Translations under genes and position numbers: made by a program
The notes under the pieces: model-generated
Seen by the model: the letters and a program-made list of their open reading frames with translations, nothing else
Database searches by the model: none
Told to the model about the DNA's origin: nothing
NCBI GenBank assembly: GCA_946404495.1
Contig: CAMJDT010000030.1
Span: 1 to 33,729, forward strand
DNA: 33,729 nt
Origin: an uncultured Bacteroidales bacterium
Lineage (GTDB): Bacteria > Bacteroidota > Bacteroidia > Bacteroidales > Paludibacteraceae
Reading direction: 5' to 3'
In this document: positions 24,301 through 32,339 of the stretch, in pieces
How the letters are laid out: every line of letters starts with the position of its first letter
Numbering within the stretch: the first letter of the stretch is position 1

Positions 24301-27300
24301 TCGCCGCAACGGCGCTCCGCTCACATCGGGCATCGACGGTACCTTTGAGCTGACGCTCACGACCGGTCAGCCTTATACATTGCAGATCGTCAAACCCGGT
24401 CACCGCTTCGAGGGCGACGGCATGCTGCAGGTGGAGCAGGGTAGCGATACCTTTGCGCTGACGCAGCCGCTGGACGGCGTACGGTTCTACGACGAGACGA
24501 AGGTACGACTCGTAGGTCGTGTGGCCGGCGGTAATATCCAGCGCGATCTGCCCGAAGCCTTTGGCTTGGGTACGAATAACCTCGGCGACGACCTTCAACT
24601 GGTGCTGCAGCTCGAGGGCGACAATACGGCGCAGTTCGTGCACGACCCCAACGACCTGACGCGCGATACGGTGCAGCAGACCTTCGATCATATCGTCTAT
24701 ACGACCGACACCCTAAGTGCTGTGCCCTCACGGACGGTAGGAAGCACCTCGATGATGATGACCAAGAAGCGCATCACGATCCGTCCGGATCAGACGACGG
24801 GTGAGTACCAAGTGGATCTGTATCCCGTCAAATACAAGGTCGTGCAAGCCTCCGCCAACGGCTATGCGACGCTCTTTGCCGCCGGGCAGGGCAGCGAGAC
24901 CTTCGATCTGACGAACGCTCCGCTAGAGACCTATGACCCCAAGATCGGGCAGGATAGCGTGCATTACAACGCCGTCTATGACCGCATCTACCATACGCCT
25001 GTGCAGATTCATCTGCAGCAGCTGCTCTACGGTCTGCCGCAAGACGGCTACGGCGAGGCGTCGATGAAGGTCAGCTCGTTCAATATCCGCAGCAACGAGG
25101 AGGTAGCGCTCTATACGAAGCAGAACGACGGAACGGTCACATATACATTGGGTTATCCCGTCTTCTACTACAACCGTAAGTACCAGTTCGAGGCGCAGGC
25201 CTACGAGGACTATTACTATAACAACGACACCGAGGCCGGTACCCTCGACCGTGTGCCGCAGCGCGGCGGCTCGATCACGATCCACAACGGTATGGAGAGT
25301 GCAACAACACATTACTCCTATGTGCTGGACAGCGTGGGTAAGAACCGTAATATCTATCTCAACGTCAGCCGCATCGAGACCGAACTGGCGGGCTTGGCGG
25401 CGCTGCATACCGTCTCTACGGCGCTGACAGTAGAAGGCAACACGGTGGAGACGGAGGTGTTCCGTTCGTTTGTGGCCGGCGATGTGGTACTGGCCAACGA
25501 GCTGCGTTCCACCGACGCTGCCATCACCGTGCTGGATATCATTCGTGACCCGGGTGGAAACGGTTCGTCGGCATGGCTGGAGAGCGGTGCTTCGTACACC
25601 TACAGCTTCCGCGAGAGCTATGACTTCAATCTGGGTGTCAACCTGACGCCTACTTGGGGCGTGAGTGTCAATACCGACATCGGTACCATCACCGGCGCTC
25701 CCGGCACCTATACGGGTACCTCGATGAATACGAGCAAGGAGTTCGCCTTCTCCATCCCCGTCACCCACGAGATAGCCTGGAGCAAGGAGTATACCTATAA
25801 CTTCACCACCACTAACAAGGTCACCACCTCGGCGGTGAAGAGCAAGCAGGGTATCGGTGCCAATGCCGATGTGTTCCTCGGCGTCAAGACCAGCGTGCTG
25901 GCCGGTAAGGCGAAGTGCGTATCGGTCATCAACGACACCCTCTTCCAGCAGCGTCAGCCGGCTATTCAGTCCGGCGCGATGCACGTACTGGCACAGGGTA
26001 TAGACGGATCGGGCAAACCCTATTACCTGGTCATCGGCGACAAGATCGTGCTCGGCAGCCAGATCGACAACACCTTTGCCTACACGCAGCATCATATCCT
26101 CCACTCCGTGCTGCCGCGTATCTTCATCGAGCGGGACAACCTCCTGGAGTACTTTGCGGACTCTCTGGCAGCGCAGCAGGCGGCCGACCAACGCGGCGAA
26201 GAGGTATACTGGTATATCGACTCGATGACCGCGGCGCAGCTGCAGCAACCGCTCCTTGAGGATACCTACCGGATGATCGTTCCCTCCACCGGCAACGGTG
26301 TCTATACCAACCGCGTCGGGGCAATGGAGAACACCATTAAGAACTGGATCGCCGTCCTCTCCAAAAACGAGGAGGAGAAGATCAAGGCGCGCTACTCGGG
26401 TATGCAGATAGGCGTCTATAGCGTATCGGCCGGTACCAGTTATTCGCACTCCGACACTTATACCTCCACCTTCAACTACAGCCAGAAACCGCAGTCGATG
26501 GCCTTTGGCGCCAACTCGGCCGCCAATGCCGGACGCTTTGCCGAGTCGTGGGTGAAGAACTCATTGAGCGGTATCATGCGTGGAGGAATGGGTAAGACCA
26601 GCGACCAACTCATCAAGTCGGCCACCAAGTTCCTCAAGAGTCTGACCGACGCGGATGGTAAGACCAAGGACGGCGAGGGCGTGATCACGGAGATACAGTC
26701 GTCATCGGCCGGTTCGTCGTTCCAACTGGTAATCGAACCCGTCATAGACATCGACCTGGATTTCCGCGAAGGACAGGAGATCACCAACCGCAAGAGCTGC
26801 GGCTTTACCATTATGCCGGATAAGCAGGGCGAACTGACCGTGCTGGATAACCTGGGCGAGATCACCGTAGCCGTCTATCGCGCCAATGTGGACTCGGTGT
26901 GGGACACCAAGGTGTCGCCCGTGACGGGCAATCTCACTTCGACAGTGCCCGAGAGCGATAAGTACGGCAGTTATGTCTTCTTCACGCAGGCCGGTTCCAC
27001 CTACTGTATGTTTGAGGATGAGGACACCACGATGATCTATAACCCCGGCACGACGCTCAATAACCCGACGCTCATGCTCGCCAAACCCGAGATGAGCATC
27101 AATACCTACGAGCAGACCAATGTGCTGCCCGACCAGAGAGCGACCTTCCGCCTCGAACTGCGCAACGCCGGTGAGATACCCTACGGCTGGTACAACGGCG
27201 GTGTCTACTTCACCCTCTCGCTCTACAATAGCAGCAACCCCAACGGTGCCAAGGTCTTTGTCAACGGTGCCGCTATCGCGCAGGGAATAGAGTATTACCT

Positions 27301-30300
27301 CGAGCCGGGACAGTCGATCGTGCAGACCCTCGAGGTGGAGCGCGGCGATGTAGATGACTACGAGAACCTGCAACTCTGTTTCCAAGTCAGCGACTGCCCC
27401 AAGAACTGGACGTTCCTGAATTTCTCGGTGCACTACCTGCCGCTCTCCTGCGACGTGCAGATCGATATGCCGCGCCAGAACTGGGTGATGAACACCCTCT
27501 CGCAGCGCGACTCCACCGGCTATTATATCCCCGTTGAGATATCGGGATTCGATACGCACTATAAGAACTTCGACCATATCGAGTTCCAATACAAGCTCTC
27601 GACGGAGTCGGAGGAGATGTGGGTCAACCTCTGCTCGTTCTATGCGGAGGACAGCCTCTACGAGAAGGCTACGGGCAACAAATCGATGATCGAGAACGGC
27701 CGTATTACTCCCTTCCGTTTCTACGGCGGACGTGACCCGATGGAGCAGGAGTACGACCTGCGGGCCGTCAGCTTCTGCCGCTATGGTTCGGGCTTTGTCA
27801 CCAAGACCTCGCCGATCATCAGCGGAACGAAGGACACCCGCCCGCCGCGCGTGTTCGGTGCGGCTCAGCCTGCCGATGCCATCCTCGGCGTAGGCAATGA
27901 CCTCCTTCTGCGCTTCAACGAAGCGATCGCCGGCAACTACCTCGACGAGGACAATAACTTCCAAATCCTCGGTATGACCAATGCTACGGGCATCACGACA
28001 GGTACGAGCCTCCATTTCCAAGCCGTAGCCGAATCTCAGGCCGTGACGCAAGTGGAGCGCTCGCTGACGGATAAGTCGTTTACCATCGATATGATGGTGC
28101 GTCCCGCTGTGGCGATGATGCCCGGCTCCTTGTTCACGACCACGATGCCCCACAGCGATTATTCCGTGCAGTTCGGCTACGGCGAGGGACGATTGGTGCT
28201 GTTCCTGATGAACGAGGAGGGTGTATATATGTTCCTCACCGAACCCAACGTGCTGCCCTCCGGCGTCTTCAGCCGCGTACTGGCCGTCTATAACAACGAC
28301 ACCAAGCAGGTGCAGTTCTATATCGGCACGCAGCAGCTGCCGCTGTCGTCTCCGGGACGCGACTCCCTGCCTGCTGACTTTGTACTCCGCGGCTCCGCAC
28401 CGCTGAGGTTCGGCGGCGAGACCGAGATGGATATGCTGGAAGCACGCCTCTGGACCAAAGCCCTCACGCAGGAGGAGATAGCGGCTACCAATCAGAAGTA
28501 CCTCACCGGCTACGAGCGCGACCTGATGGCTTACTATCGCATGGACGAGGGACGCGGCATGGAACTCACCGACCGCGCCAACGGAGCGACCCTCACCTGC
28601 ACCGCTACCACCTGGAACCACCGCAAGGGTATATCCGTAGCCCTGCAGGCCGACGAACGGCTGCTGCTCAACGGTAACCTGCTCAGCCGCTCGGCGATTC
28701 AGGATGAGTCCATTATGCTGTGGTTCCAGACCTCCCACCCCGACGGAACGCTCTTTAGCTCCGCCGAACAGCAATGGAACGTGCCGAACGGCTATGCGGA
28801 TGGTGCATGGCATCATTGGGTACTGACGGTCAACCGCACGCGCAATAACGTGTCGCTGTTTGTGGACGGTGAACTGCTGCAATCGTTCTCGGCAACCGAC
28901 TTTGGCGCTATCAGCGGCGCGATGTACCTCGGCGGAAACGGCTTTGAGGGAAATATCGACGACCTCTGCTTCTTTGAGCAGGCACTGCCCAAATATAGGA
29001 TCGAGGGCTTCGACAACCTCTCGCCCGCCGGCGATGAGATGGGCCTGTTCGGCTATCTGCCCTTCGAGGAACAGGTGCTCAACCCCAACGGCGTGCTCGA
29101 ACTCGTCTTCAGTCCCAACGATCAGCGTGTCTTCCGCGATCCGGACGGTAACATCGTCGATAAGGTCATTCCGCTCCTGCTCTCAGCCGATAGCCCGAAG
29201 CCTTTGGACGACTTTGCCGACAAGGTCAATCATGCCCCCACGCGCGACCAGGGACAGATGACCAAGATGAAATTCGACTGGGCGTTCAACAACGACGAGT
29301 TGCTCATCAACCTCAATATGGAGGACCGCGAGATCAACAAGCAGACCATCTACGTCACCGTACGCGATGTGGAGGATATGAACGGCAATCCGATGACTTC
29401 GCCCGTCAGCTGGGTGGCCTTCGTGGACCGCAATGCCCTCAAGTGGAGCCAACGCACCCTGCGCGTCTCGTCTGACTACGACAACCCCGATGATTTCTTC
29501 ACCTATCTGGATATCATCAACCACTCCGGCCGGCGCCATCAATATACTATCGAGTCGCTGCCCGACTGGCTTAGCGTGAGCGAACCCTACGGTACGATGA
29601 CCGCGATGGAGGAGAAGCAGCTGCGGCTCAACTTCGATGCCGACCTGCCTGTCGGCGTCTACAACGACCAGATCTACCTCACCGACGAGGAGGGTATGGC
29701 CGAACCGCTCGCGATCGAATATACCGTCCGTGCCAATCCGCCCTATAACGAGATTGACCATAATAAATATACCCAAAATATGTCCATCTGCGGTGAAGTC
29801 AAGATCGCCAAGACCGGCGAGGTGGTCTATGACACCGACGAGAACGATATCGTCTATGCCATGTACCGCAGCGAGTGTGTCGGTATGGCGCATATCAGCT
29901 TCGATCAGGCCTCCGGCAAGTCGCAACTCTTCCTCACCGTCTATGGCAACGACGCGATGAACCGTGCGCCGATCCGTTTCCAACTCTGGCAGGCTTCTAC
30001 GGGCAAGATCTATCATCTCGAGGCCAACCGCAATGTGCTCTTCTCGCATCACTTCGTCTATGGTTGCGACGACGGTCAACCGCTCGTGCTCACCACCAAC
30101 GGCAGCGAACGGCAGACTATCACGCTGCAGCCCGGCTGGAACTGGACGTCCTTCAACCTCCTGCCCTCGTCCGATGGCGTGATGGAGCACTGCATGACGG
30201 CCAATGATCCCTGGAGCGACGGCGACCTCATCAAGAATCCCGACACCCGTCAGTTCGGCGGCTACTCCGTGGCCAAGGACTCCTTCACGGGCTTCCTGGA

Positions 30301-31114
30301 TACCATCAGCTATCACTACACCTATATGATCTATTGCCAATCCGGCAACACGATGCATCTCAGCGGCTACAACCTGCCTGCCGACTCGATGGTCGTATCC
30401 GTGCGCGGTGACGGTCAGTGGAGTCCCTTGCCTTGTCTGCTCAAGCAAGTGACACCCGTCTCCGAAGCCTTGGCTGACTACTACGACAAGGCATCCGTAG
30501 GCGATATGATCAAGAGTCACGACCATTTCGCCTACTTCTCGGCGAACAGACGTTGGGAAGGAGACCTCTCGGCCTTGCGTCCGGGCGAGGGCTATTTCCT
30601 GCGCCGCATGGCAGGTATGACGGTTAAGATCCGTTTCTACAACCGTGCGCAGCACAACGCCCCGGAGCGCGCCAATGCCAACGCCAATGCCAACGCCAAT
30701 GCCAATGTCTTTACCAACCCCGCGGCCGCGACCAATATGACTATCATTGCCCGCATTGATGAGCCAATGGCCAATGCCAACGCCAATGCGGAACTCCGCG
30801 TCTTCGTAGGCTCCGAGCTCGCATGCGTCGCTTCCCCGCTCACCATGGACGGCGAGACCTACTATTTCCTGACGATTCAGAGCGACAAGGTAGGTGAGTT
30901 GCGCTTCGAATTGGACGGCGAGCGCTTGGAGCCGAATATCAATTGTCAATTATCAATTATCAATTATGAAGCCGATTCTCACTACGGCACCCTCGAGTCG
31001 CCCGTCGTGCTAACGCCAACGGCCAATGCCAACGTCTATAAGATCATCGAAAATAATCATGTAATCATTATCCGCAACGGTGAGCGTTATGATGTCACCG
31101 GCACACAATTATGA
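21374..31114 (+). CDS. Giant secreted multidomain protein (3,246 residues)
   Basis: A signal peptide (ending FHFSPVRA) starts a protein with no membrane helices. Recognisable parts are two carboxypeptidase-regulatory-like beta modules (about 847-930, GEIRGRVLMPDNSGMAGVTV; about 950-1020), an SbsA-like Ig region (about 2160), two LamG/concanavalin-like domains (about 2230-2390 and 2440-2540, the second with AWHHWVLTVNRT and GNIDDLCFFEQ), a BACON/Ig-like module (about 2690-2790, LPDWLSVSEPYG) and a GWNWTSFNLLP segment (about 2920) of a type seen in large Bacteroidetes surface proteins. Three Asn-Ala runs lie near the C-terminus. The short tail VIIIRNGERYDVTGTQL resembles a sorting-type ending, perhaps type IX secretion, but this is inference. 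It follows the TolC-type gene by 70 bases and overlaps the dipeptidase gene by 4 (ATGA). Function is probably adhesion or glycan binding at the surface. Confidence 0.88.
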   Translation: MTTTKTCKPNRLLMMAILSLFVFHFSPVRANDYLEQKDHYTVYAKGASVIHFKIPIYSRGGYNYYVSTNSQGTSQFYYKRYSWDSNHTLFTIDAQRYGNNADDDVLYGTVDVKAWSGEGVVEITNIYNGTRVVVPGDGYSHTYNVTKNKEAGNDNDNVTWLEVDWYMPEQLDEQEFEVYGNIQISRALTGNVNYTKSWDFGQFQGGDVMMSPQLYDPYFYATKEDNTSGYGCAAVPYVLYYDPASYTTAPHHNVVYHTDKRSDNIFVQTTDTLQPGFMAIFNVYRMKSPSVVMASQTTNAVTIPAYHRIYDLTVTEEKDEYETFTGNNVVSWTVRNPQVADLVEGDYFEVQRALKSDFSDAQTIDVVPMERGADKGTYTLVDNNRDSWSGNAAFMRDTLSTEYSHELRNYVLYDASGNAMCEANITFTATNVSLPAVPVYYRVRRASASMWGWKGHDFAREQKCMKHNFLAPLAETQADYTLDADTRRVDFRIVLENREVASMTINPDSLTLSQITTRGHEMDESHIRYVTITGDGNRIEDMNGTVKAQWYEAGYGYHNVTVTDSLTVALPAGHELYVLCSKNGIYMQKWIKNDLSDDENLDMRLLIREEYSTKFNVNTLTMYEEKAPFNRDEQQRFDSLKAQLKDSIALVMINALAGEIGHCMWDRSARLVLVKTMDGVRQELIIPQDSIRRLENGNWEAHFVDLANHACTNYSYAVRIDQSQSDLHVNDSAFLRPVAIHGPNLYFDEGASIKTFTASAGDSQGDMKRGIMLRWEPTTAAVDSYVLTRIEQTGDEPDTVYTGVDNLFFDTQVRPQRIYTYTLSAIYDCNGRHTEHQATTTGSRSVYGEIRGRVLMPDNSGMAGVTVTLTNSGDYPTKSYLTGADGSFVFDSVAYDFCEGCAGTDYVIVPTSRYGTFSFNYTSAASATIHLSGDNCIARDIEFMNTSTMRLSGRALYKGSTIPVAGAMFLLSGDTVRRNGAPLTSGIDGTFELTLTTGQPYTLQIVKPGHRFEGDGMLQVEQGSDTFALTQPLDGVRFYDETKVRLVGRVAGGNIQRDLPEAFGLGTNNLGDDLQLVLQLEGDNTAQFVHDPNDLTRDTVQQTFDHIVYTTDTLSAVPSRTVGSTSMMMTKKRITIRPDQTTGEYQVDLYPVKYKVVQASANGYATLFAAGQGSETFDLTNAPLETYDPKIGQDSVHYNAVYDRIYHTPVQIHLQQLLYGLPQDGYGEASMKVSSFNIRSNEEVALYTKQNDGTVTYTLGYPVFYYNRKYQFEAQAYEDYYYNNDTEAGTLDRVPQRGGSITIHNGMESATTHYSYVLDSVGKNRNIYLNVSRIETELAGLAALHTVSTALTVEGNTVETEVFRSFVAGDVVLANELRSTDAAITVLDIIRDPGGNGSSAWLESGASYTYSFRESYDFNLGVNLTPTWGVSVNTDIGTITGAPGTYTGTSMNTSKEFAFSIPVTHEIAWSKEYTYNFTTTNKVTTSAVKSKQGIGANADVFLGVKTSVLAGKAKCVSVINDTLFQQRQPAIQSGAMHVLAQGIDGSGKPYYLVIGDKIVLGSQIDNTFAYTQHHILHSVLPRIFIERDNLLEYFADSLAAQQAADQRGEEVYWYIDSMTAAQLQQPLLEDTYRMIVPSTGNGVYTNRVGAMENTIKNWIAVLSKNEEEKIKARYSGMQIGVYSVSAGTSYSHSDTYTSTFNYSQKPQSMAFGANSAANAGRFAESWVKNSLSGIMRGGMGKTSDQLIKSATKFLKSLTDADGKTKDGEGVITEIQSSSAGSSFQLVIEPVIDIDLDFREGQEITNRKSCGFTIMPDKQGELTVLDNLGEITVAVYRANVDSVWDTKVSPVTGNLTSTVPESDKYGSYVFFTQAGSTYCMFEDEDTTMIYNPGTTLNNPTLMLAKPEMSINTYEQTNVLPDQRATFRLELRNAGEIPYGWYNGGVYFTLSLYNSSNPNGAKVFVNGAAIAQGIEYYLEPGQSIVQTLEVERGDVDDYENLQLCFQVSDCPKNWTFLNFSVHYLPLSCDVQIDMPRQNWVMNTLSQRDSTGYYIPVEISGFDTHYKNFDHIEFQYKLSTESEEMWVNLCSFYAEDSLYEKATGNKSMIENGRITPFRFYGGRDPMEQEYDLRAVSFCRYGSGFVTKTSPIISGTKDTRPPRVFGAAQPADAILGVGNDLLLRFNEAIAGNYLDEDNNFQILGMTNATGITTGTSLHFQAVAESQAVTQVERSLTDKSFTIDMMVRPAVAMMPGSLFTTTMPHSDYSVQFGYGEGRLVLFLMNEEGVYMFLTEPNVLPSGVFSRVLAVYNNDTKQVQFYIGTQQLPLSSPGRDSLPADFVLRGSAPLRFGGETEMDMLEARLWTKALTQEEIAATNQKYLTGYERDLMAYYRMDEGRGMELTDRANGATLTCTATTWNHRKGISVALQADERLLLNGNLLSRSAIQDESIMLWFQTSHPDGTLFSSAEQQWNVPNGYADGAWHHWVLTVNRTRNNVSLFVDGELLQSFSATDFGAISGAMYLGGNGFEGNIDDLCFFEQALPKYRIEGFDNLSPAGDEMGLFGYLPFEEQVLNPNGVLELVFSPNDQRVFRDPDGNIVDKVIPLLLSADSPKPLDDFADKVNHAPTRDQGQMTKMKFDWAFNNDELLINLNMEDREINKQTIYVTVRDVEDMNGNPMTSPVSWVAFVDRNALKWSQRTLRVSSDYDNPDDFFTYLDIINHSGRRHQYTIESLPDWLSVSEPYGTMTAMEEKQLRLNFDADLPVGVYNDQIYLTDEEGMAEPLAIEYTVRANPPYNEIDHNKYTQNMSICGEVKIAKTGEVVYDTDENDIVYAMYRSECVGMAHISFDQASGKSQLFLTVYGNDAMNRAPIRFQLWQASTGKIYHLEANRNVLFSHHFVYGCDDGQPLVLTTNGSERQTITLQPGWNWTSFNLLPSSDGVMEHCMTANDPWSDGDLIKNPDTRQFGGYSVAKDSFTGFLDTISYHYTYMIYCQSGNTMHLSGYNLPADSMVVSVRGDGQWSPLPCLLKQVTPVSEALADYYDKASVGDMIKSHDHFAYFSANRRWEGDLSALRPGEGYFLRRMAGMTVKIRFYNRAQHNAPERANANANANANANVFTNPAAATNMTIIARIDEPMANANANAELRVFVGSELACVASPLTMDGETYYFLTIQSDKVGELRFELDGERLEPNINCQLSIINYEADSHYGTLESPVVLTPTANANVYKIIENNHVIIIRNGERYDVTGTQL
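30671..30706 (+). repeat. Asn-Ala hexanucleotide repeat in the giant gene
   Basis: Six GCCAAT/GCCAAC units encode (Ala-Asn)6. Shorter arrays lie at 30770-30787 (three units) and 31022-31033 (two units), all in the same frame. The alternating AAT/AAC pattern suggests a 12-base unit expanded by slippage. Confidence 0.9.
30937..30967 (+). repeat. AATTATCAATTATC repeat inside the giant gene
   Basis: The stretch reads TATCAATTGTCAATTATCAA then TTATCAATTAT and encodes INCQLSIINY. It is far more AT-rich than the surrounding coding sequence and belongs to the junction-type simple repeats, so it looks like an in-frame insertion. Confidence 0.8.
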
Positions 31115-31857
31115 ACAAAACCCTCCTAATTACCCTCGCAGCCCTCGCCCTCGTGGGCTGTACGGCGAAGACCAACCCCACGGATAGTCGCCTCAAGCAG
31201 AACATCGCCCCGCGATGCAATGCATATGATTCGTCTTTTGTACGCATTACCGATGTCATCCCCGATGCCATACTCGAGATTCGGTACTACAGCACCTATA
31301 ACTTCGTCGGCGCCCGCATCGACGGCTACGAGGTTCCGATGGCGCTGATGACGCGTCAGGCAGCCGATTCGCTGCGCGTGGTGAGTGATGAGCTCCTCGC
31401 GCAAGGCTACCGCCTCAAGATATGGGATGCCTACCGTCCGCAGCGGGCGGTGAATCATTTCATCCGCTGGGCGGAGAATCTGCAGGATACGGCGATGAAG
31501 CAGGTGTTCTATCCGATGGTGGACAAGAGCCTGCTGTTCGAGCAGGGCTATATCTACGCCAAGAGCAGTCATAGCCGCGGTTCGACGGTTGATCTCACCC
31601 TCGTCGATGCCGCCTCGGGTAAGGAACTCGATATGGGAAGCCCCTTCGATTGGTTCGGCGAGGAGAGCCATCCGGACTATAAAGGTGAAGGGTTAAAGGG
31701 GAAAGGTGAAAGGGATGATTGGCAAGCCAATCGTCAGATCCTGTGGGATGCGATGCTGCGTCACGGCTTCACGATGATCGACAGCGAGTGGTGGCACTTC
31801 ACCCTCGCCGACGAACCCTTCCCCGACACCTATTTCGACTTCCCGATCAGTTGGTAA
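31111..31857 (+). CDS. D-alanyl-D-alanine dipeptidase, VanX/DdpX type (peptidase M15D), lipoprotein
   Basis: The 248-residue protein belongs to the zinc D-Ala-D-Ala dipeptidase family, which hydrolyses the dipeptide released in, or used for, peptidoglycan synthesis. Zinc ligands are visible in SSHSRGSTVDLTLV (His and Asp of SxHxxGxAxD) and in the SEWWHF motif (catalytic Glu and His); the upstream DAYRPQRAV holds the conserved Arg. A lipoprotein signal (LALVGC) places it in the envelope, so it more likely recycles wall peptides than gives vancomycin resistance; no vanH or vanA lies nearby. A linker (KGEGLKGKGERDD) before the last quarter is encoded by a simple AAGGTGAAAGG repeat. It overlaps the giant gene by 4 bases, so the two are translationally coupled. 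Confidence 0.92.
   Translation: MNKTLLITLAALALVGCTAKTNPTDSRLKQNIAPRCNAYDSSFVRITDVIPDAILEIRYYSTYNFVGARIDGYEVPMALMTRQAADSLRVVSDELLAQGYRLKIWDAYRPQRAVNHFIRWAENLQDTAMKQVFYPMVDKSLLFEQGYIYAKSSHSRGSTVDLTLVDAASGKELDMGSPFDWFGEESHPDYKGEGLKGKGERDDWQANRQILWDAMLRHGFTMIDSEWWHFTLADEPFPDTYFDFPISW
31681..31717 (+). repeat. Purine-rich simple repeat inside the dipeptidase gene
   Basis: AAAGGTGAAGGGTTAAAGGG and the following GAAAGGTGAAAGGG encode a KGEGLKGKGER linker. Other dipeptidases of this family do not need such a loop, so it resembles the other in-frame filler insertions. Confidence 0.7.
31833..31856. repeat. Right copy of the 24-bp inverted repeat
   Basis: These are the last codons and most of the stop of the dipeptidase gene (FDFPISW), matching the reverse complement of 21326-21349 at all 24 positions. 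The codons fit the family's normal C-terminus, so this is probably the original copy. Confidence 0.85.
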
Positions 31858-32215
31858 GTGAATCTGCTGTTTAAGCGTAATACAGAGCAATAGGATCTCG
31901 CCAAACGATCATTCGTATTGTCTGTTTTTATGTTTGGCTATGCGGGTATATTGTTTTTATTAACAACAAACCGCTTGGGCAAATTAAACATGCGCTACTT
32001 TAATTCCGCCAACGGGTTACTACTATTTTCTGTTTTTATACTTCCTTTTGCGGACATTTATCAAGGGGAAAGACAGGAGTAAGTCGAGTCAATCTCGAAC
32101 CAATCACGAGACTATCCTAGACTTTAGTCCTTCCATTCAGCCAATCACAAGCCAACTTCACCCTGATTTCGTTCTGAAGACTATAAATGTCCTCGCAAAG
32201 GATTGTTGTGCATTT
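31858..32215. other. Non-coding gap after the dipeptidase gene
   Basis: About 360 bases between convergent genes. It holds no convincing frame, tRNA or strong promoter, and no clear terminator for the efflux operon. The 8-base-stem hairpin TTCTCGCA-TTTT-TGCGAGAA (32216-32235) follows at its right end but has no T-tract after it on either strand. Confidence 0.5.
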
Positions 32216-32237
32216 TTCTCGCATTTTTGCGAGAACG

Positions 32238-32339
32238 TGACGGTTTGACGGTTTCTAGTGCATAAATCGACGTGTTTATCCGTCTAATTCGTTGATTATC
32301 AATGAGTTACGATAGAAACCGTCAAACCGTCAAACCGTC
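32238..32339. repeat. Perfect 20-bp inverted repeat of GACGGTTT units
   Basis: TGACGGTTTGACGGTTTCTA (32238-32257) is the exact reverse complement of 32313-32332, with a 55-base loop. A further AACCGTCA unit (32332-32339) gives three direct GACGGTTT units on the right arm, and the first of them supplies the last codons and the TGA stop of the DUF3987-type gene. As a large stem it may form a bidirectional terminator between convergent genes; it may also be a mobile-element footprint. Confidence 0.75.

Noticed and set aside
26702..28882. 726-codon open frame on the minus strand inside the giant gene
   Set aside because: Same reasoning: an antisense shadow of a long GC-rich gene covering the LamG region of the sense protein.
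29183..30949. 588-codon open frame on the minus strand inside the giant gene
   Set aside because: Antisense shadow; its Gly-Ile-Gly-Val run is only the reverse strand of the Asn-Ala repeat.
31111..31857. Vancomycin-resistance role for the dipeptidase
   Set aside because: No vanH, vanA-type ligase or VanRS genes are in the window, and the protein is a lipoprotein; wall-peptide recycling is more likely.
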